Of a stretch of DNA of 64,000 nt, positions 30,552 through 40,881 are shown one piece after another; the first letter of the stretch is position 1; each line of letters starts with the position of its first letter. Where the stretch lies: positions 186,001 through 250,000 of the forward strand of contig NZ_VEWM01000080.1 of NCBI RefSeq assembly GCF_020662265.1, read 5' to 3'. The notes beneath the pieces are model-generated. The model was not told the origin of the DNA, did not search any database, and was given only the letters and a program-made list of their open reading frames with translations. This DNA comes from Psychrobacter sp. I-STPA6b. GTDB lineage: Bacteria; Pseudomonadota; Gammaproteobacteria; Pseudomonadales; Moraxellaceae. The translations under genes and the position numbers were made by a program.

Positions 30552-31973
30552 TTAAAACAATCGGCTAATGTCGTTTCCAATTGCTAATATCATAAAACCT
30601 GCCAAAAGAAGTAAACCAATATTAAACCCTGCCAACTGTACTTGCTCAGGTAATGGCTTGCCACGTATAAGCTCTGCAAAATAATATACAATATGCCCAC
30701 CATCCAATACAGGGATGGGTAATAAATTTAATACAGCCAAGCTTAAACTGATAATAGCTGCTGTTGATAATACCATTTCCCAACTAATCTCAAAGCTATA
30801 CTTAGCAACTTTGGCAATGGTTATAGGTCCAGATAGATTTTCAAGCCCTATCATTCCCGATACCATTTTTCCCATAGAGCTGAGTGTCATGGTGGTCAAC
30901 TGTCCTGTCTTATCAAATGACTTACCCAGAGCCGCCATAGGCGTATAAGCAACCATAGTACGGTAGTCATCAGGAACAGAGATATCCACTGGTGCAACAC
31001 CTGCCCCAATCTGTCCAATTACATTGCCCATATTATCTTTTTTTGCTTGTGGCATAATCTGCAGCTCAACTTCCTGACCATCACGCAAGACACTAAAGTC
31101 TAACAAGGTTTCAGGATTATCCCTAATAATACGAGTTGCACCAATCCAATCTTCAACAGTAACACCATCAATACTTAACAACTTATCGCCAACTTGTAAC
31201 CCTTGACGAATAGCAGCACCATCATCTGATAGCTCACCAATTACTGGCTCAATCTTCGGTTGCCAAGGTAACGCACCAAAACTCGTCAAAGCATCCTTAC
31301 CTTGAGCATCTTTTTGCATAAAGTCTGTTAGCAATAGCTGATAACTCTGATGCGTAACATCCGAACCATTTTGATGCTCTGTATGACTCTTAGCAACTGC
31401 ACTATAAGGCTGAACATCGACCTGTAGCGTACCACTTTCACCCATCCGATCTGCCAAGCGATAGTTCACTTCTTCCCATGTTTGTACAGGATGACCATCA
31501 ATAGCGACAATCTTATCACCAACTGGTAACTGGGCAACTGCTGCTGGTGTATCTGGCAACACCTCACCAATACGAGTATTTAACTGCTCTGATGGGGTTA
31601 AAAATAATACCCAAAATAGCGCAATAGCAATGATAAAATTCATTAAAGGCCCAGCAGCCACAATAGCAATTTTTTTTAGTGGATGTTGGTTATTAAATGC
31701 TAGATGCTTTTCAGCATCATCCACTTTACCCTCACGCTCATCGAGCATTTTAACATATCCACCCAATGGCAATGCTGAGATACGATAGTCAATACCTGTC
31801 TTTTTACTCTTCCAACTCCATAACTTTGGACCAAAACCAATAGAATATGTCAAAACTTTGACGCCACATAATCGAGCGACAATATAATGTCCCCATTCAT
31901 GTAATGCAACTAATGGTCCTAAAACAACTATTGCTGCCAATAATGCCAATATAGCCGTACTCATTGCTGACAT
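30552..31973 (-). CDS. rseP: Site-2 protease RseP (zinc metalloprotease, M50)
   Basis: RseP is an intramembrane zinc protease that cleaves anti-sigma factor RseA during envelope stress and also removes signal peptides. The HEWGH site lies at residues 25-29 in the first membrane segment. Two PDZ domains follow (about 125-310) and the second active-site motif LPIPVLDGGH lies near residue 420. The 473-aa length is slightly over E. coli RseP. Its start overlaps the dxr 3' end by 13 bases, so translation is probably coupled. Confidence 0.97.
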   Translation of the reverse strand: MSAMSTAILALLAAIVVLGPLVALHEWGHYIVARLCGVKVLTYSIGFGPKLWSWKSKKTGIDYRISALPLGGYVKMLDEREGKVDDAEKHLAFNNQHPLKKIAIVAAGPLMNFIIAIALFWVLFLTPSEQLNTRIGEVLPDTPAAVAQLPVGDKIVAIDGHPVQTWEEVNYRLADRMGESGTLQVDVQPYSAVAKSHTEHQNGSDVTHQSYQLLLTDFMQKDAQGKDALTSFGALPWQPKIEPVIGELSDDGAAIRQGLQVGDKLLSIDGVTVEDWIGATRIIRDNPETLLDFSVLRDGQEVELQIMPQAKKDNMGNVIGQIGAGVAPVDISVPDDYRTMVAYTPMAALGKSFDKTGQLTTMTLSSMGKMVSGMIGLENLSGPITIAKVAKYSFEISWEMVLSTAAIISLSLAVLNLLPIPVLDGGHIVYYFAELIRGKPLPEQVQLAGFNIGLLLLAGFMILAIGNDISRLF

Positions 31974-33163
31974 AAGCGAACCTCACTACTCGCATACCGA
32001 CGAGCGACATCATCTATTGCCATAATATCTTCTAAACTTTCAACCACTTCTGGATGACCTGCTATCTTCTCTAACACACGCGCATTAATCAAGGCAATAT
32101 CCGTTAACTTAACTTGCGCCTCTATAAACGCTTGTACTGCCACTTCATTACTTGCATTTAATGCAATGGTCGCCACGCTTCCAGATTGCATCGCCTCACG
32201 TGCCAGCTTGAGACATAAAAACTTCTCAAGGTCTGGCTCTAAAAACTCTAACCCAGCTAAATCATATAACGATAAGCTTTTAACCCCACTATGGATGCGC
32301 TCAGGATAGCTTAATGCATGCGCAATCGGGGTTCTCATATCAGGGCTACCAAGTTGTGCCAAAAAGCTACCATCAACATACTCTACCAAAGAGTGAATGA
32401 TACTTTGTGGGTGAATCACTACATTAATACGATGCTCAGGTAAATTAAATAAATGACATGCCTCAATCAGCTCTAATCCCTTATTCATCATAGTAGCAGA
32501 ATCAATTGATATTTTCTGCCCCATTGACCAATTTGGGTGCTTTACTGCTTGTGCCAAAGTTGCCTGTTGCATATCTGCATACTCTGTATGCAAAAAAGGA
32601 CCACCTGATGCCGTTAACCACAAATGACGTACACCATGATGTTCATCATGTATCTGCTGGTTATCTTGCTGTATGCTAGCAGGCAAACATTGAAAAATAG
32701 CATTATGCTCAGAATCTAGTGGTAACAAGACAGCACCATTTTGGCGTACTGCTTGCATCATCAGGCTACCTGCCATGACTAAAGACTCTTTATTTGCCAA
32801 TAAAATACGTTTACCTGCTTGAGCGGCTGCCAGAGTCGATGCCAAACCAGCCGCACCAACAATGGCTGCCACAACTGTATCTACCTGCGAGTCTGTCGCA
32901 ATATCAACCAAGCCTGATTGACCACCAACGACAGCAATATCCAAATTGGCTTGTGATAAACGTTGAGAGAATGTATCTACCTGATCATCAGGAACTGCCA
33001 CACGCTTGGGTACAAAACGTTGGCATAGTGAAAAAAGCTTGTCTAACCTACCATATCCAGACAGTGCATATACAGAAAAACGCTCAGGATGAGCTGCTAA
33101 TAGGGCAAGAGTGCTATCACCGATAGAGCCTGTCGCCCCCAAAACTGCTACATACTGAGTCAT
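31961..33163 (-). CDS. dxr: 1-deoxy-D-xylulose 5-phosphate reductoisomerase
   Basis: Dxr (IspC) makes 2-C-methyl-D-erythritol 4-phosphate with NADPH, the committed MEP step and the target of fosmidomycin. The 400-aa protein begins with the nucleotide-binding GATGSIGDSTL. It holds LANKESLVMAG, LPLDSEHNAIFQCL, LTASGGPF and the metal-binding SIDSATMMNKGLE. It overlaps rseP downstream. Confidence 0.98.
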   Translation of the reverse strand: MTQYVAVLGATGSIGDSTLALLAAHPERFSVYALSGYGRLDKLFSLCQRFVPKRVAVPDDQVDTFSQRLSQANLDIAVVGGQSGLVDIATDSQVDTVVAAIVGAAGLASTLAAAQAGKRILLANKESLVMAGSLMMQAVRQNGAVLLPLDSEHNAIFQCLPASIQQDNQQIHDEHHGVRHLWLTASGGPFLHTEYADMQQATLAQAVKHPNWSMGQKISIDSATMMNKGLELIEACHLFNLPEHRINVVIHPQSIIHSLVEYVDGSFLAQLGSPDMRTPIAHALSYPERIHSGVKSLSLYDLAGLEFLEPDLEKFLCLKLAREAMQSGSVATIALNASNEVAVQAFIEAQVKLTDIALINARVLEKIAGHPEVVESLEDIMAIDDVARRYASSEVRLCQQ

Positions 33164-33379
33164 AAACTGTCATACCTTACATAATACTAAAAGTCGTCAA
33201 TACTTAAATGCTACTGGTCCTAAATAGCAGTCCCTCTCAATCTATTTATTACATCAAAGCAAGTAGCCCCTAGTTTATAGGATTAGAGATGTAGAGGATA
33301 TCTAATATTAAAACCCAGTATTATTAACCATGCTATATTCTACTAATGCTAACTTAGCTTAGCTAAACGCTTGTGGTTC

Positions 33380-34189
33380 CTAATAATGAAACAGCCCTAA
33401 TAGCTGTAAAAACCAACAACCCAATGCAAAAATTGGTGTCGCTGACAATAATGAATCAATACGGTCTAGCACTCCACCATGTCCTGGTAAAATAGTGCCT
33501 GAATCTTTCACACCAGCTCGGCGCTTAAGCATGGACTCAAACAAATCCCCCAGTACCGATGCTAAGATGGTTACTGCTGACAGTAACACAAATGTCACCA
33601 ATACCAAACCTGACAAATGCAGTTTAAAGATACTAATCAAGATAACAACCATCAATCCTGTGACCAAGCCTCCAGCCAAGCCTTCCATGCTCTTATTTGG
33701 TGACACATTTGGTGCCATCTTGCGCCGACCTAACTTACGTCCTACAAAATAAGCACCACTATCAGCACACCAAACCAGCATAAAGACATACATCAACCAC
33801 CACGGTGACTGTTGCCATAAATAAAACATCGCAGTAATAGAAGCTGTAAGGATGACAACACCCATGATTGATAAGCGTTGTCCATACCAATTGGTCTTAT
33901 CTGGAAACTTTGTCACCCATGACAGAGCCATAAACCAAATCACCACTGATAAACACCACCAAACAACCCATGTCTTTGGAAACATCAAAGTAACCATGGT
34001 GACTGCTAATACCAATAAGACAAAACGAGCAGGTAATCGCCACCTTGGCATCAGTTTTGTCCATTCATGAGCAGCAATGGTCACACCCACTGCTAATAGT
34101 GGCACAAAAAGTATGGGAGTATTACTGGCAAATAATGCAACGCCAACGATAAAAATAAGAATAAGTGCCGTTTTAATACGTTGCCACAT
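33380..34189 (-). CDS. cdsA: Phosphatidate cytidylyltransferase
   Basis: CdsA is a polytopic membrane enzyme that makes CDP-diacylglycerol for phospholipid synthesis. The family signature is visible near the C-terminus (KRRAGVKDSGTILPGHGG then LDRIDSLL). About eight hydrophobic segments and ADSGAYFVGR are also seen. The length of 269 aa is normal. A 216-base gap without recognised features separates it from dxr. Confidence 0.96.
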   Translation of the reverse strand: MWQRIKTALILIFIVGVALFASNTPILFVPLLAVGVTIAAHEWTKLMPRWRLPARFVLLVLAVTMVTLMFPKTWVVWWCLSVVIWFMALSWVTKFPDKTNWYGQRLSIMGVVILTASITAMFYLWQQSPWWLMYVFMLVWCADSGAYFVGRKLGRRKMAPNVSPNKSMEGLAGGLVTGLMVVILISIFKLHLSGLVLVTFVLLSAVTILASVLGDLFESMLKRRAGVKDSGTILPGHGGVLDRIDSLLSATPIFALGCWFLQLLGLFHY

Positions 34190-34356
34190 AAAATCAATAC
34201 CCTACAAATGATGTTTGTTATGGTTTTATCAAATAATTAGCTTCAAGTGCTATATAATCAGTATTGTTCAATTTTTTAAATTATAAGCTAATCGGTAATT
34301 TGCCTTACAAATATAAAGACAATTTAAACTCTAGAAAATATTCAAAATTTATATTA
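34190..34356. other. Intergenic DNA between cdsA and the miniature element
   Basis: This AT-rich stretch holds no ORF with coding character. Together with the adjacent element it forms the 416-base gap between uppS and cdsA, which are otherwise close neighbours in this gene order. Confidence 0.5.
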
Positions 34357-34606
34357 GGGTCTGTTATTGAACACTCAGTCTGTTAGGCTAATATTTATAA
34401 GCGGTATAACCCTCTTTTACTTGTATGTAAAATTGGCTAAACTTGCCTTCTGATATTAATAAACAGGGTGTTCATAAACTGGTTAATATTCCACTTTTGA
34501 TAAACAAACCACCTGTGTTTATTACCGTGATTAAGGCACTGCTTGTCAAAATCAGTATCCAACTTTTCCTACAAACTTCCTACAAAAATGATAATTCACC
34601 AGACCC
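34357..34606. mobile_element. GGGTCT-family miniature element (composite), abutting uppS
   Basis: The 250-base segment begins GGGTCTG and ends CAGACCC, with a TA on each side (34355-34356 and 34607-34608). This fits a TA target duplication. Its first ~95 bases match the reverse complement of the element at 36160, including TTAGGCTAATATTTATAAGC and an AAAATTGGCTAAA block. The rest is unrelated AT-rich DNA with no transposase. The last base of the element and the flanking TA form the uppS stop codon. Confidence 0.65.
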
Positions 34607-35361
34607 TAAGAAGAAACTGACTGTAATTGTTCACTGGTCTTGCCAAAACGACGCTGACGCTGTGCAAACTGTATCATCATATCAGACAGCTCTTTTGGCT
34701 TAAACTCTGGCCACAATGTATCTGTAAAAAATAGCTCAGCATATGCTGACTGCCATAGTAAAAAATTTGAAATTCGATACTCTCCACCCGTTCGTATCAA
34801 CATATCAACAGGTGGCACATCACCTAATTGCATACAAGCATTCATCTGCTTTGCATCAATCTCATCAGCACTTATCTCACCAGCTTGCACTCGTTTTGCC
34901 AACGTTTTGGCAGCGTTGGTAATATCCCACTGACCACCATAACTAATCGCAATCACCAAAGTCATGGCAGAAAAGTGAGCTGTTTTTGCCTCTGCATCCG
35001 CCATTAATGCTTGCAGCTCTGGTGATAGTTGACTACGGTCACCAATAAAACGTAAACGGATACAATACTTATGCATCCGTGGCATCTGCTCATGAATAGT
35101 GGCACTCAATAGACGCATCAGCAAAGCAACTTCTTGCTCAGGACGTTGCCAATTCTCACTAGAGAATGCAAACACTGTGACCACTTCCACACCTACCTTT
35201 AAACAATGCTCAACGATAGGATCAAGTGCTTCTTTGCCGATAATATGCCCCTGCCCTTTTTGCATACCACGTGCAGTAGCATAGCGGTTATTACCATCCA
35301 TAATAATAGCAAGGTGTTTTGGCACTGATTGCTCTAAGTTGCTTACAGATGTATGATTCAT
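34606..35361 (-). CDS. uppS: Undecaprenyl diphosphate synthase
   Basis: UppS (IspU) is the cis-prenyltransferase that builds the C55 lipid carrier for peptidoglycan and LPS. The 251-aa protein shows AIIMDGNNRYATARGMQKG, FAFSSENWQRP and RTGGEYRISNFLLWQSAYAE. These contain the catalytic Asp and the diphosphate-binding arginines. The Tyr in NNRY replaces the usual Trp. The stop TAG is formed at the junction with the miniature element. Confidence 0.97.
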   Translation of the reverse strand: MNHTSVSNLEQSVPKHLAIIMDGNNRYATARGMQKGQGHIIGKEALDPIVEHCLKVGVEVVTVFAFSSENWQRPEQEVALLMRLLSATIHEQMPRMHKYCIRLRFIGDRSQLSPELQALMADAEAKTAHFSAMTLVIAISYGGQWDITNAAKTLAKRVQAGEISADEIDAKQMNACMQLGDVPPVDMLIRTGGEYRISNFLLWQSAYAELFFTDTLWPEFKPKELSDMMIQFAQRQRRFGKTSEQLQSVSS

Positions 35362-35391
35362 AAAATATCAAATAACCTTTGTATGTCTAAT

Positions 35392-35452
35392 AACGCCTTA
35401 ATCCAACCACTTTTTACAAAGGTGAGAAATTTGCCAGAGTGATTAAGGCGTT
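35392..35452. repeat. Inverted repeat between frr and uppS
   Basis: AACGCCTTAATC at 35392-35403 is perfectly complementary to GATTAAGGCGTT at 35441-35452, with 37 bases between. It lacks a T run on the minus strand, so termination of frr is not obvious. It may be a processing or attenuation hairpin. Confidence 0.5.
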
Positions 35453-35487
35453 TTATATGAGCGTCTTACTTTTGATTTCTATCTTAC

Positions 35488-36042
35488 TTATACTTCCATT
35501 AACTCAGCTTCTTTATTCTCAAGCTTGCTGTCAATGGTGGCAATATACTTATCAGTTAACTTCTGGATTTCATCACCTGCTCTGCGCTCTTCATCTTCCG
35601 AGATTTCTTTGTCTTTTGCCAAGTCTTTGACATCACTGAGCATATCACGACGCACATTACGGATAGACACACGGCTATTTTCTGCTTCAGCTCGTGCCAG
35701 TTTTTGCATATCACGGCGAGTCTCTTCGGTTAATGCTGGCATTGGTACACGAATAACATCGGCAGTCATTGGGTTCAAACCTAAATCAGCCTCACGAATG
35801 GCTTTATCAACGGTTTGCACCATACTACGGTCAAATGGCTGTACCAATAGTGTACGTGAGTCTTCAACATTAACACTGGCTACTTGATTTAGTGGAGTAT
35901 CTGCACCATAGTAATTCACCATTACACTAGAGAGCATACCTGGATGCGCACGTCCTGTACGTACTTTACTAAACGCATTTTCTAACGCTTCGATGGTTTT
36001 TTTCATACGAGCTTCGCCATCTTTTTTAATGTCATTAATCAT
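35488..36042 (-). CDS. frr: Ribosome recycling factor
   Basis: Frr splits post-termination ribosomes together with EF-G. The 184-aa protein begins [20 protein letters not shown] and holds the conserved [12 protein letters not shown] and [17 protein letters not shown] block. The usual neighbour pyrH lies upstream, separated by a miniature element. Confidence 0.97.
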   Translation of the reverse strand: MINDIKKDGEARMKKTIEALENAFSKVRTGRAHPGMLSSVMVNYYGADTPLNQVASVNVEDSRTLLVQPFDRSMVQTVDKAIREADLGLNPMTADVIRVPMPALTEETRRDMQKLARAEAENSRVSIRNVRRDMLSDVKDLAKDKEISEDEERRAGDEIQKLTDKYIATIDSKLENKEAELMEV

Positions 36043-36159
36043 ACATATTCCTTAACTTACATGAATGGATAAAATAAAAATATAAAAAACAATGTTAACT
36101 AGGGTTTGCTAAACAGCCACCCTATTAAACCAATCTTTAAATAAACAATAATTTTACTA

Positions 36160-36279
36160 GGGTCTATTGAACATTCATCCATCTTCATAGGAAAAATTTA
36201 GCCAATTTTTGCATGAAAGTAAAAAATAGCCGTATCCCTTGTAGATATTAGCCTAACAGGGTAAAAGCTCAACAGACCC
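36160..36279. mobile_element. GGGTCT-family MITE between frr and pyrH
   Basis: A 120-base element has terminal inverted repeats GGGTCTATTGA and TCAACAGACCC (one mismatch). It is flanked by TA at 36158-36159 and 36280-36281. It encodes no protein. The left-end sequence GAACATTCATC and TCTTCATAG are shared with 50243-50269, and the right half is shared with the 34357 element. TA duplication resembles Tc1/mariner-IS630 style insertion, but the parent IS is not in the window. Confidence 0.7.
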
Positions 36280-36291
36280 TAGAAGCTGACA

Positions 36292-37017
36292 CTAATGATA
36301 TACACGGGTACCTTCATTTTCACCCATGATGACATTTAATAGAGCATTAGGTTTGGTCATATCAAACACTTGTAATGGCACGTTATGCTCACGACATAAC
36401 GCAATGGCAGTCAAATCCATCACACCAAGCTTTTGCTCTAATACTTCATCAAATGTCAACTCATCATACTTAATGGCATCTTCACATAAACTTGGGTCTT
36501 TGTCATAAACGCCATCAACTTTGGTGGCTTTTAGAATCAGACCTGCTTCAATTTCAATACCACGCAAGCAAGCTGCCGTATCAGTAGTAAAAAATGGGTT
36601 ACCTGTACCTGCAACAAAAATACATACTTCACCATTTTTTAAATAACGAATGGCGTTACGACTGCTGTAACTTTCGGTCACTTCGCCAATGGGCAATGCA
36701 GACATCAAACGGGTTTTGATATTACGGCGCTCTAGGGCATCACGCATCGCCAGCCCATTCATCACGGTAGCAAGCATACCCATCTGATCACCAGTAACTC
36801 GTCCAACCAAGCCTTCTTTTTGCAACTGACTACCACGATACAGATTGCCACCACCAACTACAATACCCACTTGCACACCCAGTCCACATAAATGAGCAAT
36901 TGATAAACTCATCTTATCCAAAACGGCAGTGTCAATACCCATGCCTTTGCCACCTGCCAGTGCTTCACCTGACAGTTTAAGTAATATACGAGAATAGCGG
37001 GGATTATTATCAGACAT
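36292..37017 (-). CDS. pyrH: UMP kinase
   Basis: PyrH phosphorylates UMP in pyrimidine nucleotide synthesis and belongs to the amino-acid-kinase fold. The 241-aa protein starts [20 protein letters not shown] and shows [23 protein letters not shown] and [19 protein letters not shown] before the ATG at 37017 fixes the start; the in-frame sequence further up is not used. tsf and rpsB, frequent upstream partners, are not present upstream here; rimO is. Confidence 0.97.
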   Translation of the reverse strand: MSDNNPRYSRILLKLSGEALAGGKGMGIDTAVLDKMSLSIAHLCGLGVQVGIVVGGGNLYRGSQLQKEGLVGRVTGDQMGMLATVMNGLAMRDALERRNIKTRLMSALPIGEVTESYSSRNAIRYLKNGEVCIFVAGTGNPFFTTDTAACLRGIEIEAGLILKATKVDGVYDKDPSLCEDAIKYDELTFDEVLEQKLGVMDLTAIALCREHNVPLQVFDMTKPNALLNVIMGENEGTRVYH

Positions 37018-37230
37018 GGTTGCACCTTTTATATTAACAATATCATTAAAGCCAGTAAAAATTGTCATCAGCACTTGTGTATCAATACAAGACCGTATGC
37101 CTATTATATAAGTCAAATTGTACTAATTGTAACAAAAATTATGGATAACAGGTTCAGCAAAATGATTTTATCATCAAAAATCCATATTAAGGTCATCACA
37201 AGATAACCGAGTAAAGACTGTCACTATACC

Positions 37231-38772
37231 CTAAACAAAACTGGCAAAAAGGTCGTACTCACTTGCCTCATCAATGGTGACAGTGATAAATTCACCAATT
37301 TGTACCCTTTCATCAATATTATCCACATACACATGCCCGTCAATCTCTGGAGCATCAGCATAACTGCGACAAATGGCAATATTTTCCTCAGTATCAATCT
37401 CATCAACCAAAACTTTTAAGGTTTTGCCCACTTTTTCTTGTAGTTTTTCCGCAGAGATTTGCTGTTGCAATGCCATAAATCTATCATAGCGTTGTTGTTT
37501 GATGTCCTCTGGCACAGGGTTTGGTAACTCATTTGCCACCGCCCCTTCAACTTCAGAATAGGTAAAACAGCCAACCCTATCCAATCGAGCTTGTTTTAAC
37601 CAGTCTAGCAAATACTCAAAGTCTTCTTCAGTTTCCCCCGGAAAGCCCACCACAAAAGTTGAACGAATAACAATGTCAGGGCAAATCTCACGCCACTTTT
37701 GAATACGCTCTAAGGTATTTTCACTATGTGCAGGGCGTTTCATTGCTTTTAGTACATGTGGGCTGGCATGCTGAAATGGGATATCCAGATAAGGCAACAA
37801 TTTATGTTCACTCATCAGCTCGACCACTTTATCCACATGCGGATATGGATACACATAATGCAGTCGCACCCAAATACCCAGATTATTTAACGCTTGGCAT
37901 AAATCATAAAACTTAGACTTTAACGGCATGCCATTCCAAAAGCTGGTTTTATACTTTAAATCCACACCGTAAGCAGAAGTATCTTGCGAAATAACCAACA
38001 ACTCTTTGACCCTTGCTTTTTTTAATGCCAACGCCTCATTCATCACCGAATCAATAGGGCGTGATACCAAATCACCACGTAGGCTTGGAATGATACAAAA
38101 AGTGCAACGGTGATTACAGCCCTCTGAAATCTTAAGATAAGCATAATGGCTTGGTGTTAACTTAACCCCAGCATCATTAATCAGGTCAATTTTTGGGTCA
38201 TATTGACGCTCATTACTGACATCAACAGGCATAGGCAGATGATGTGAAACTGCTTTTACCACCTCGTCATACGCATGAGCGCCTGTCACTGCCAGCACCG
38301 CAGGGTGCATGCTACGGATTTTTTCAGCATCTTTACCCAGACAACCTGTAACAATCACCTTACCATTTTGGCTAATCGCTTCTCCAATGGTATCCAACGA
38401 CTCTTGTACGGCTGACTCAATAAATCCACAAGTATTGACCACCACCAAATCTGCACCATCATAGTCTTTGGCAACTTGATAACCATCACGAGTCAGCTCA
38501 GTAATGATACGCTCACTATCGACCAATGCTTTAGGGCAACCAAGTGATACAAAGCCCACTTTTGGCACATAACTGCGCTCATGGCTGACATGATTAACAG
38601 CCTGAGCACTTTGAGCAACACTACGATTTTCATTGTGGTTGGCTTTATGATGATAGGCAGGCTGGTTTGAATTCGATTGGGAATGATTGCTTGATATTGA
38701 GGGTGGTTGTGTAGATTGGGCAGATTGGGGATTATAAATAATGGGTTGCGCTGAATCTGATTGTTGCGACAT
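37231..38772 (-). CDS. rimO: Ribosomal protein S12 methylthiotransferase RimO
   Basis: RimO is a radical-SAM enzyme that methylthiolates Asp of ribosomal protein S12. The UPF0004 domain starts at [16 protein letters not shown] with further cysteines in NTCGF and VTGCLG. The radical-SAM cluster is CNHRCTFC, and a TRAM domain forms the C-terminus. The ATG at 38772 has AAGG eight bases upstream and gives 513 aa. That is about 70 residues longer than usual because of a Ser/Gln/Asn/His-rich N-terminal extension. Confidence 0.95.
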   Translation of the reverse strand: MSQQSDSAQPIIYNPQSAQSTQPPSISSNHSQSNSNQPAYHHKANHNENRSVAQSAQAVNHVSHERSYVPKVGFVSLGCPKALVDSERIITELTRDGYQVAKDYDGADLVVVNTCGFIESAVQESLDTIGEAISQNGKVIVTGCLGKDAEKIRSMHPAVLAVTGAHAYDEVVKAVSHHLPMPVDVSNERQYDPKIDLINDAGVKLTPSHYAYLKISEGCNHRCTFCIIPSLRGDLVSRPIDSVMNEALALKKARVKELLVISQDTSAYGVDLKYKTSFWNGMPLKSKFYDLCQALNNLGIWVRLHYVYPYPHVDKVVELMSEHKLLPYLDIPFQHASPHVLKAMKRPAHSENTLERIQKWREICPDIVIRSTFVVGFPGETEEDFEYLLDWLKQARLDRVGCFTYSEVEGAVANELPNPVPEDIKQQRYDRFMALQQQISAEKLQEKVGKTLKVLVDEIDTEENIAICRSYADAPEIDGHVYVDNIDERVQIGEFITVTIDEASEYDLFASFV

Positions 38773-38937
38773 AGGAAACCTTGCTGAATCAAAAGCTGGG
38801 GTAATAAAGAGATGACTTGCTATTATTGATGGAGAATAAACACTCCGCAGGTATTGTAAAGATTTTTGCAAGCAAACACCAGTTTTTCACCAACAACCTA
38901 TGTTTTACCAAATAGCTACTTAAACTTTATAAACCAC

Positions 38938-39914
38938 TTAAACCATTGCCACAAAAATATCAGTTGCAAATATCGTCGTTTGTTTATCCGTTTTAATATC
39001 ATATTTTAATTGCCATTTTAATTGATTATCTTCTAATTCAAAGGTAGGAATTAATATCTCGGGCAACTTGATATTAACACTAGAAAAAGAAGTTGTTTGA
39101 TGAGCAGGTAGCTGTCTATATACATCAATATACTGACTATCAACCTCATATTCTTTATGGTGTGTCTGACGACTTGAACCACTGCCACTATCCACTTCTT
39201 CGAGTAAAACAAGGCGAACATTAATATTTTCCAACATTATTTTTCCTTTTGGACGAATCTTTAATGTTACTTGTAAATGGTGATTGGGAATATGCCTTTC
39301 ATCAACATCAATAAAAAGACTACCTAATAAAAATGCTCTATGCTCATAAAACGCACCCGAAAAACAAGTAATGGCGATTAATAAAAATATCAAAAAACCA
39401 AAAATAGAAGGCTCGCCATCCCATATCCAAACTATACTACCTATTAAGAAAACAGTCCCTGCCAATGATAAAGCAAAAACTTTATATTTTTCACTAATCT
39501 CTAGTGGACTGATTTCAAAAATTTTTTCCTGCAAATTTTCATGAGGTGATAATATATAATCTTCTTGCACAGCGATGTCTTTTGCCATTGCCAAATCACC
39601 TTCCACAAAGACATACCAGTCCATGTTCAGCAACTCACCATGATAGCTAAAAGGGCTGTCTTTGGCAGTAAATGAAAATGGATAGCGATATATACCAGCC
39701 TGCCATTGTCCACTATATATACATTTTTTTCAAATAGTTGCTGATTTTTATTTCCTTTCCCATGGGTCTGCCAACCATGTGCGACAATCAACGAACGGCA
39801 GTTACTCGGCTTTAATACCTCTACCACTACCTGCCCTGTTATTTTTTCATTGGGATGATACTGTCGCTGTTCATTATCAAATTTTATACTAATGTTAATA
39901 TTATTAGAGAACAT
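38938..39914 (-). pseudogene. Arrestin-like membrane protein gene, frameshifted at a homopolymer
   Basis: Two minus-strand frames (39627-39914 and 38938-39633) together read as one protein. The first encodes an arrestin-fold N-terminus (YHPNEKITGQVVVEVLK, LIVAHGWQTHG) and then goes out of frame at a run of seven T at 39724-39730 (A7 on the coding strand). One extra A there restores KCIYSGQWQAGIYRYPFSFT leading straight into NMDWYVFVEGDLAMAKD of the second frame. The second part has two membrane helices (FALSLAGTVFLIGSIVWIW; FGFLIFLLIAITCFSGAFY) and a C-terminal beta domain. It may be a pseudogene, a phase-variable gene or a sequencing error. The function is unknown. Confidence 0.75.
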
Positions 39915-40045
39915 AAAATGCCTTGTTTTAGGATACTGTTATTGTTAATAACAAAACAAGATGACCGTTTTGTGACAGGATTAATTTATATTTATTTTTT
40001 TATAAGATGGCTGTTTTATAAAAACCTTAAATAAAAACAAGGTTA

Positions 40046-40738
40046 TTAATGATTATTTTGTAAAACATTCATCAATACATTTGATAAGTCTTTATATTCT
40101 AATTTTTGTTTATCCATTTTTTGAAAAGTATTATATAAAACTTGTTCCATTGAGCGAATATTATCATCAAAAATATTTTGCAAAGTTTTTATATCGGCTA
40201 AAGTTAATTCAGGTATGGGTAGATTGGGGTTGCGTTGAGCGTGGTGAATACGCTTATTAAATAAGGTAAGTAATTGCTGAGCATCAGGTTGACTGACATG
40301 ATAACTTGTGACTTTTTTGCCCAATAATCGCATCTCTTTGCTAAAGTCTCGATAGGTAGTCACTGCCAAACGTTGATAACGATGATAAACCGCCCAGCGT
40401 TTGTACCATGCTAAATTTTCCAAATTATCAATAAAATAGGCAGTATTTTTTTGATAAACCGTATTTTGATAAATAGATTGCTTTTGATAAAAAGTCACAG
40501 GCTGATTATCATGAATTTGAGTATAAGCAATGTCTGGATAATACTGAGCGAGTGCCAGTAAATGTGAGGTTTTACCCCGACCATGCTTACCAATAATTTG
40601 CAAGATATGATTGGGCTGTTCAAATAAAGCAATCAATGGCCGAATATCTACTACTGTTAATACTTGGTGGGTATAAAAATCAAGCTCACCAAATGGATTG
40701 TGGCTCAAATTCAGATGATGATATGCTAAGCTAACCAT
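40046..40738 (-). CDS. Small P-loop ATPase of unknown function
   Basis: The 230-aa protein has an N-terminal LSHNPFGELDFYT segment similar in style to ExeA/AAA_22-type ATPases, a Walker A GKHGRGKT at residues 50-57 and a hydrophobic Walker B-like TAYFIDNLENL. No membrane segment is seen. It lies between the arrestin-like gene and the divergent ntrB with no operon partner. I do not recognise a named family member. Base composition is AT-rich. Confidence 0.7.
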   Translation of the reverse strand: MVSLAYHHLNLSHNPFGELDFYTHQVLTVVDIRPLIALFEQPNHILQIIGKHGRGKTSHLLALAQYYPDIAYTQIHDNQPVTFYQKQSIYQNTVYQKNTAYFIDNLENLAWYKRWAVYHRYQRLAVTTYRDFSKEMRLLGKKVTSYHVSQPDAQQLLTLFNKRIHHAQRNPNLPIPELTLADIKTLQNIFDDNIRSMEQVLYNTFQKMDKQKLEYKDLSNVLMNVLQNNH

Positions 40739-40881
40739 AGAATTGAATCATTTATCTTTTGCTTACTACTTACTATAGTCGATTCAGGTTAATCCTGCTA
40801 CAAGCAAGCCAAATAAGGCTGACAAGGTAACCGCTCTTTATTGCATTGGCTATTATAGAATATAGAAAATTTAGGATGTGT

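Noticed and set aside
35392..35452. Inverted repeat as the frr terminator
   Set aside because: The loop is 37 bases and no T tract follows on the minus strand, so it is listed only as an inverted repeat.
38938..39633. A separate gene starting at the TTG at 39633
   Set aside because: Reading upstream in the same frame gives sensible protein continuous with the arrestin-like N-terminus, so this is the second half of one frameshifted gene.
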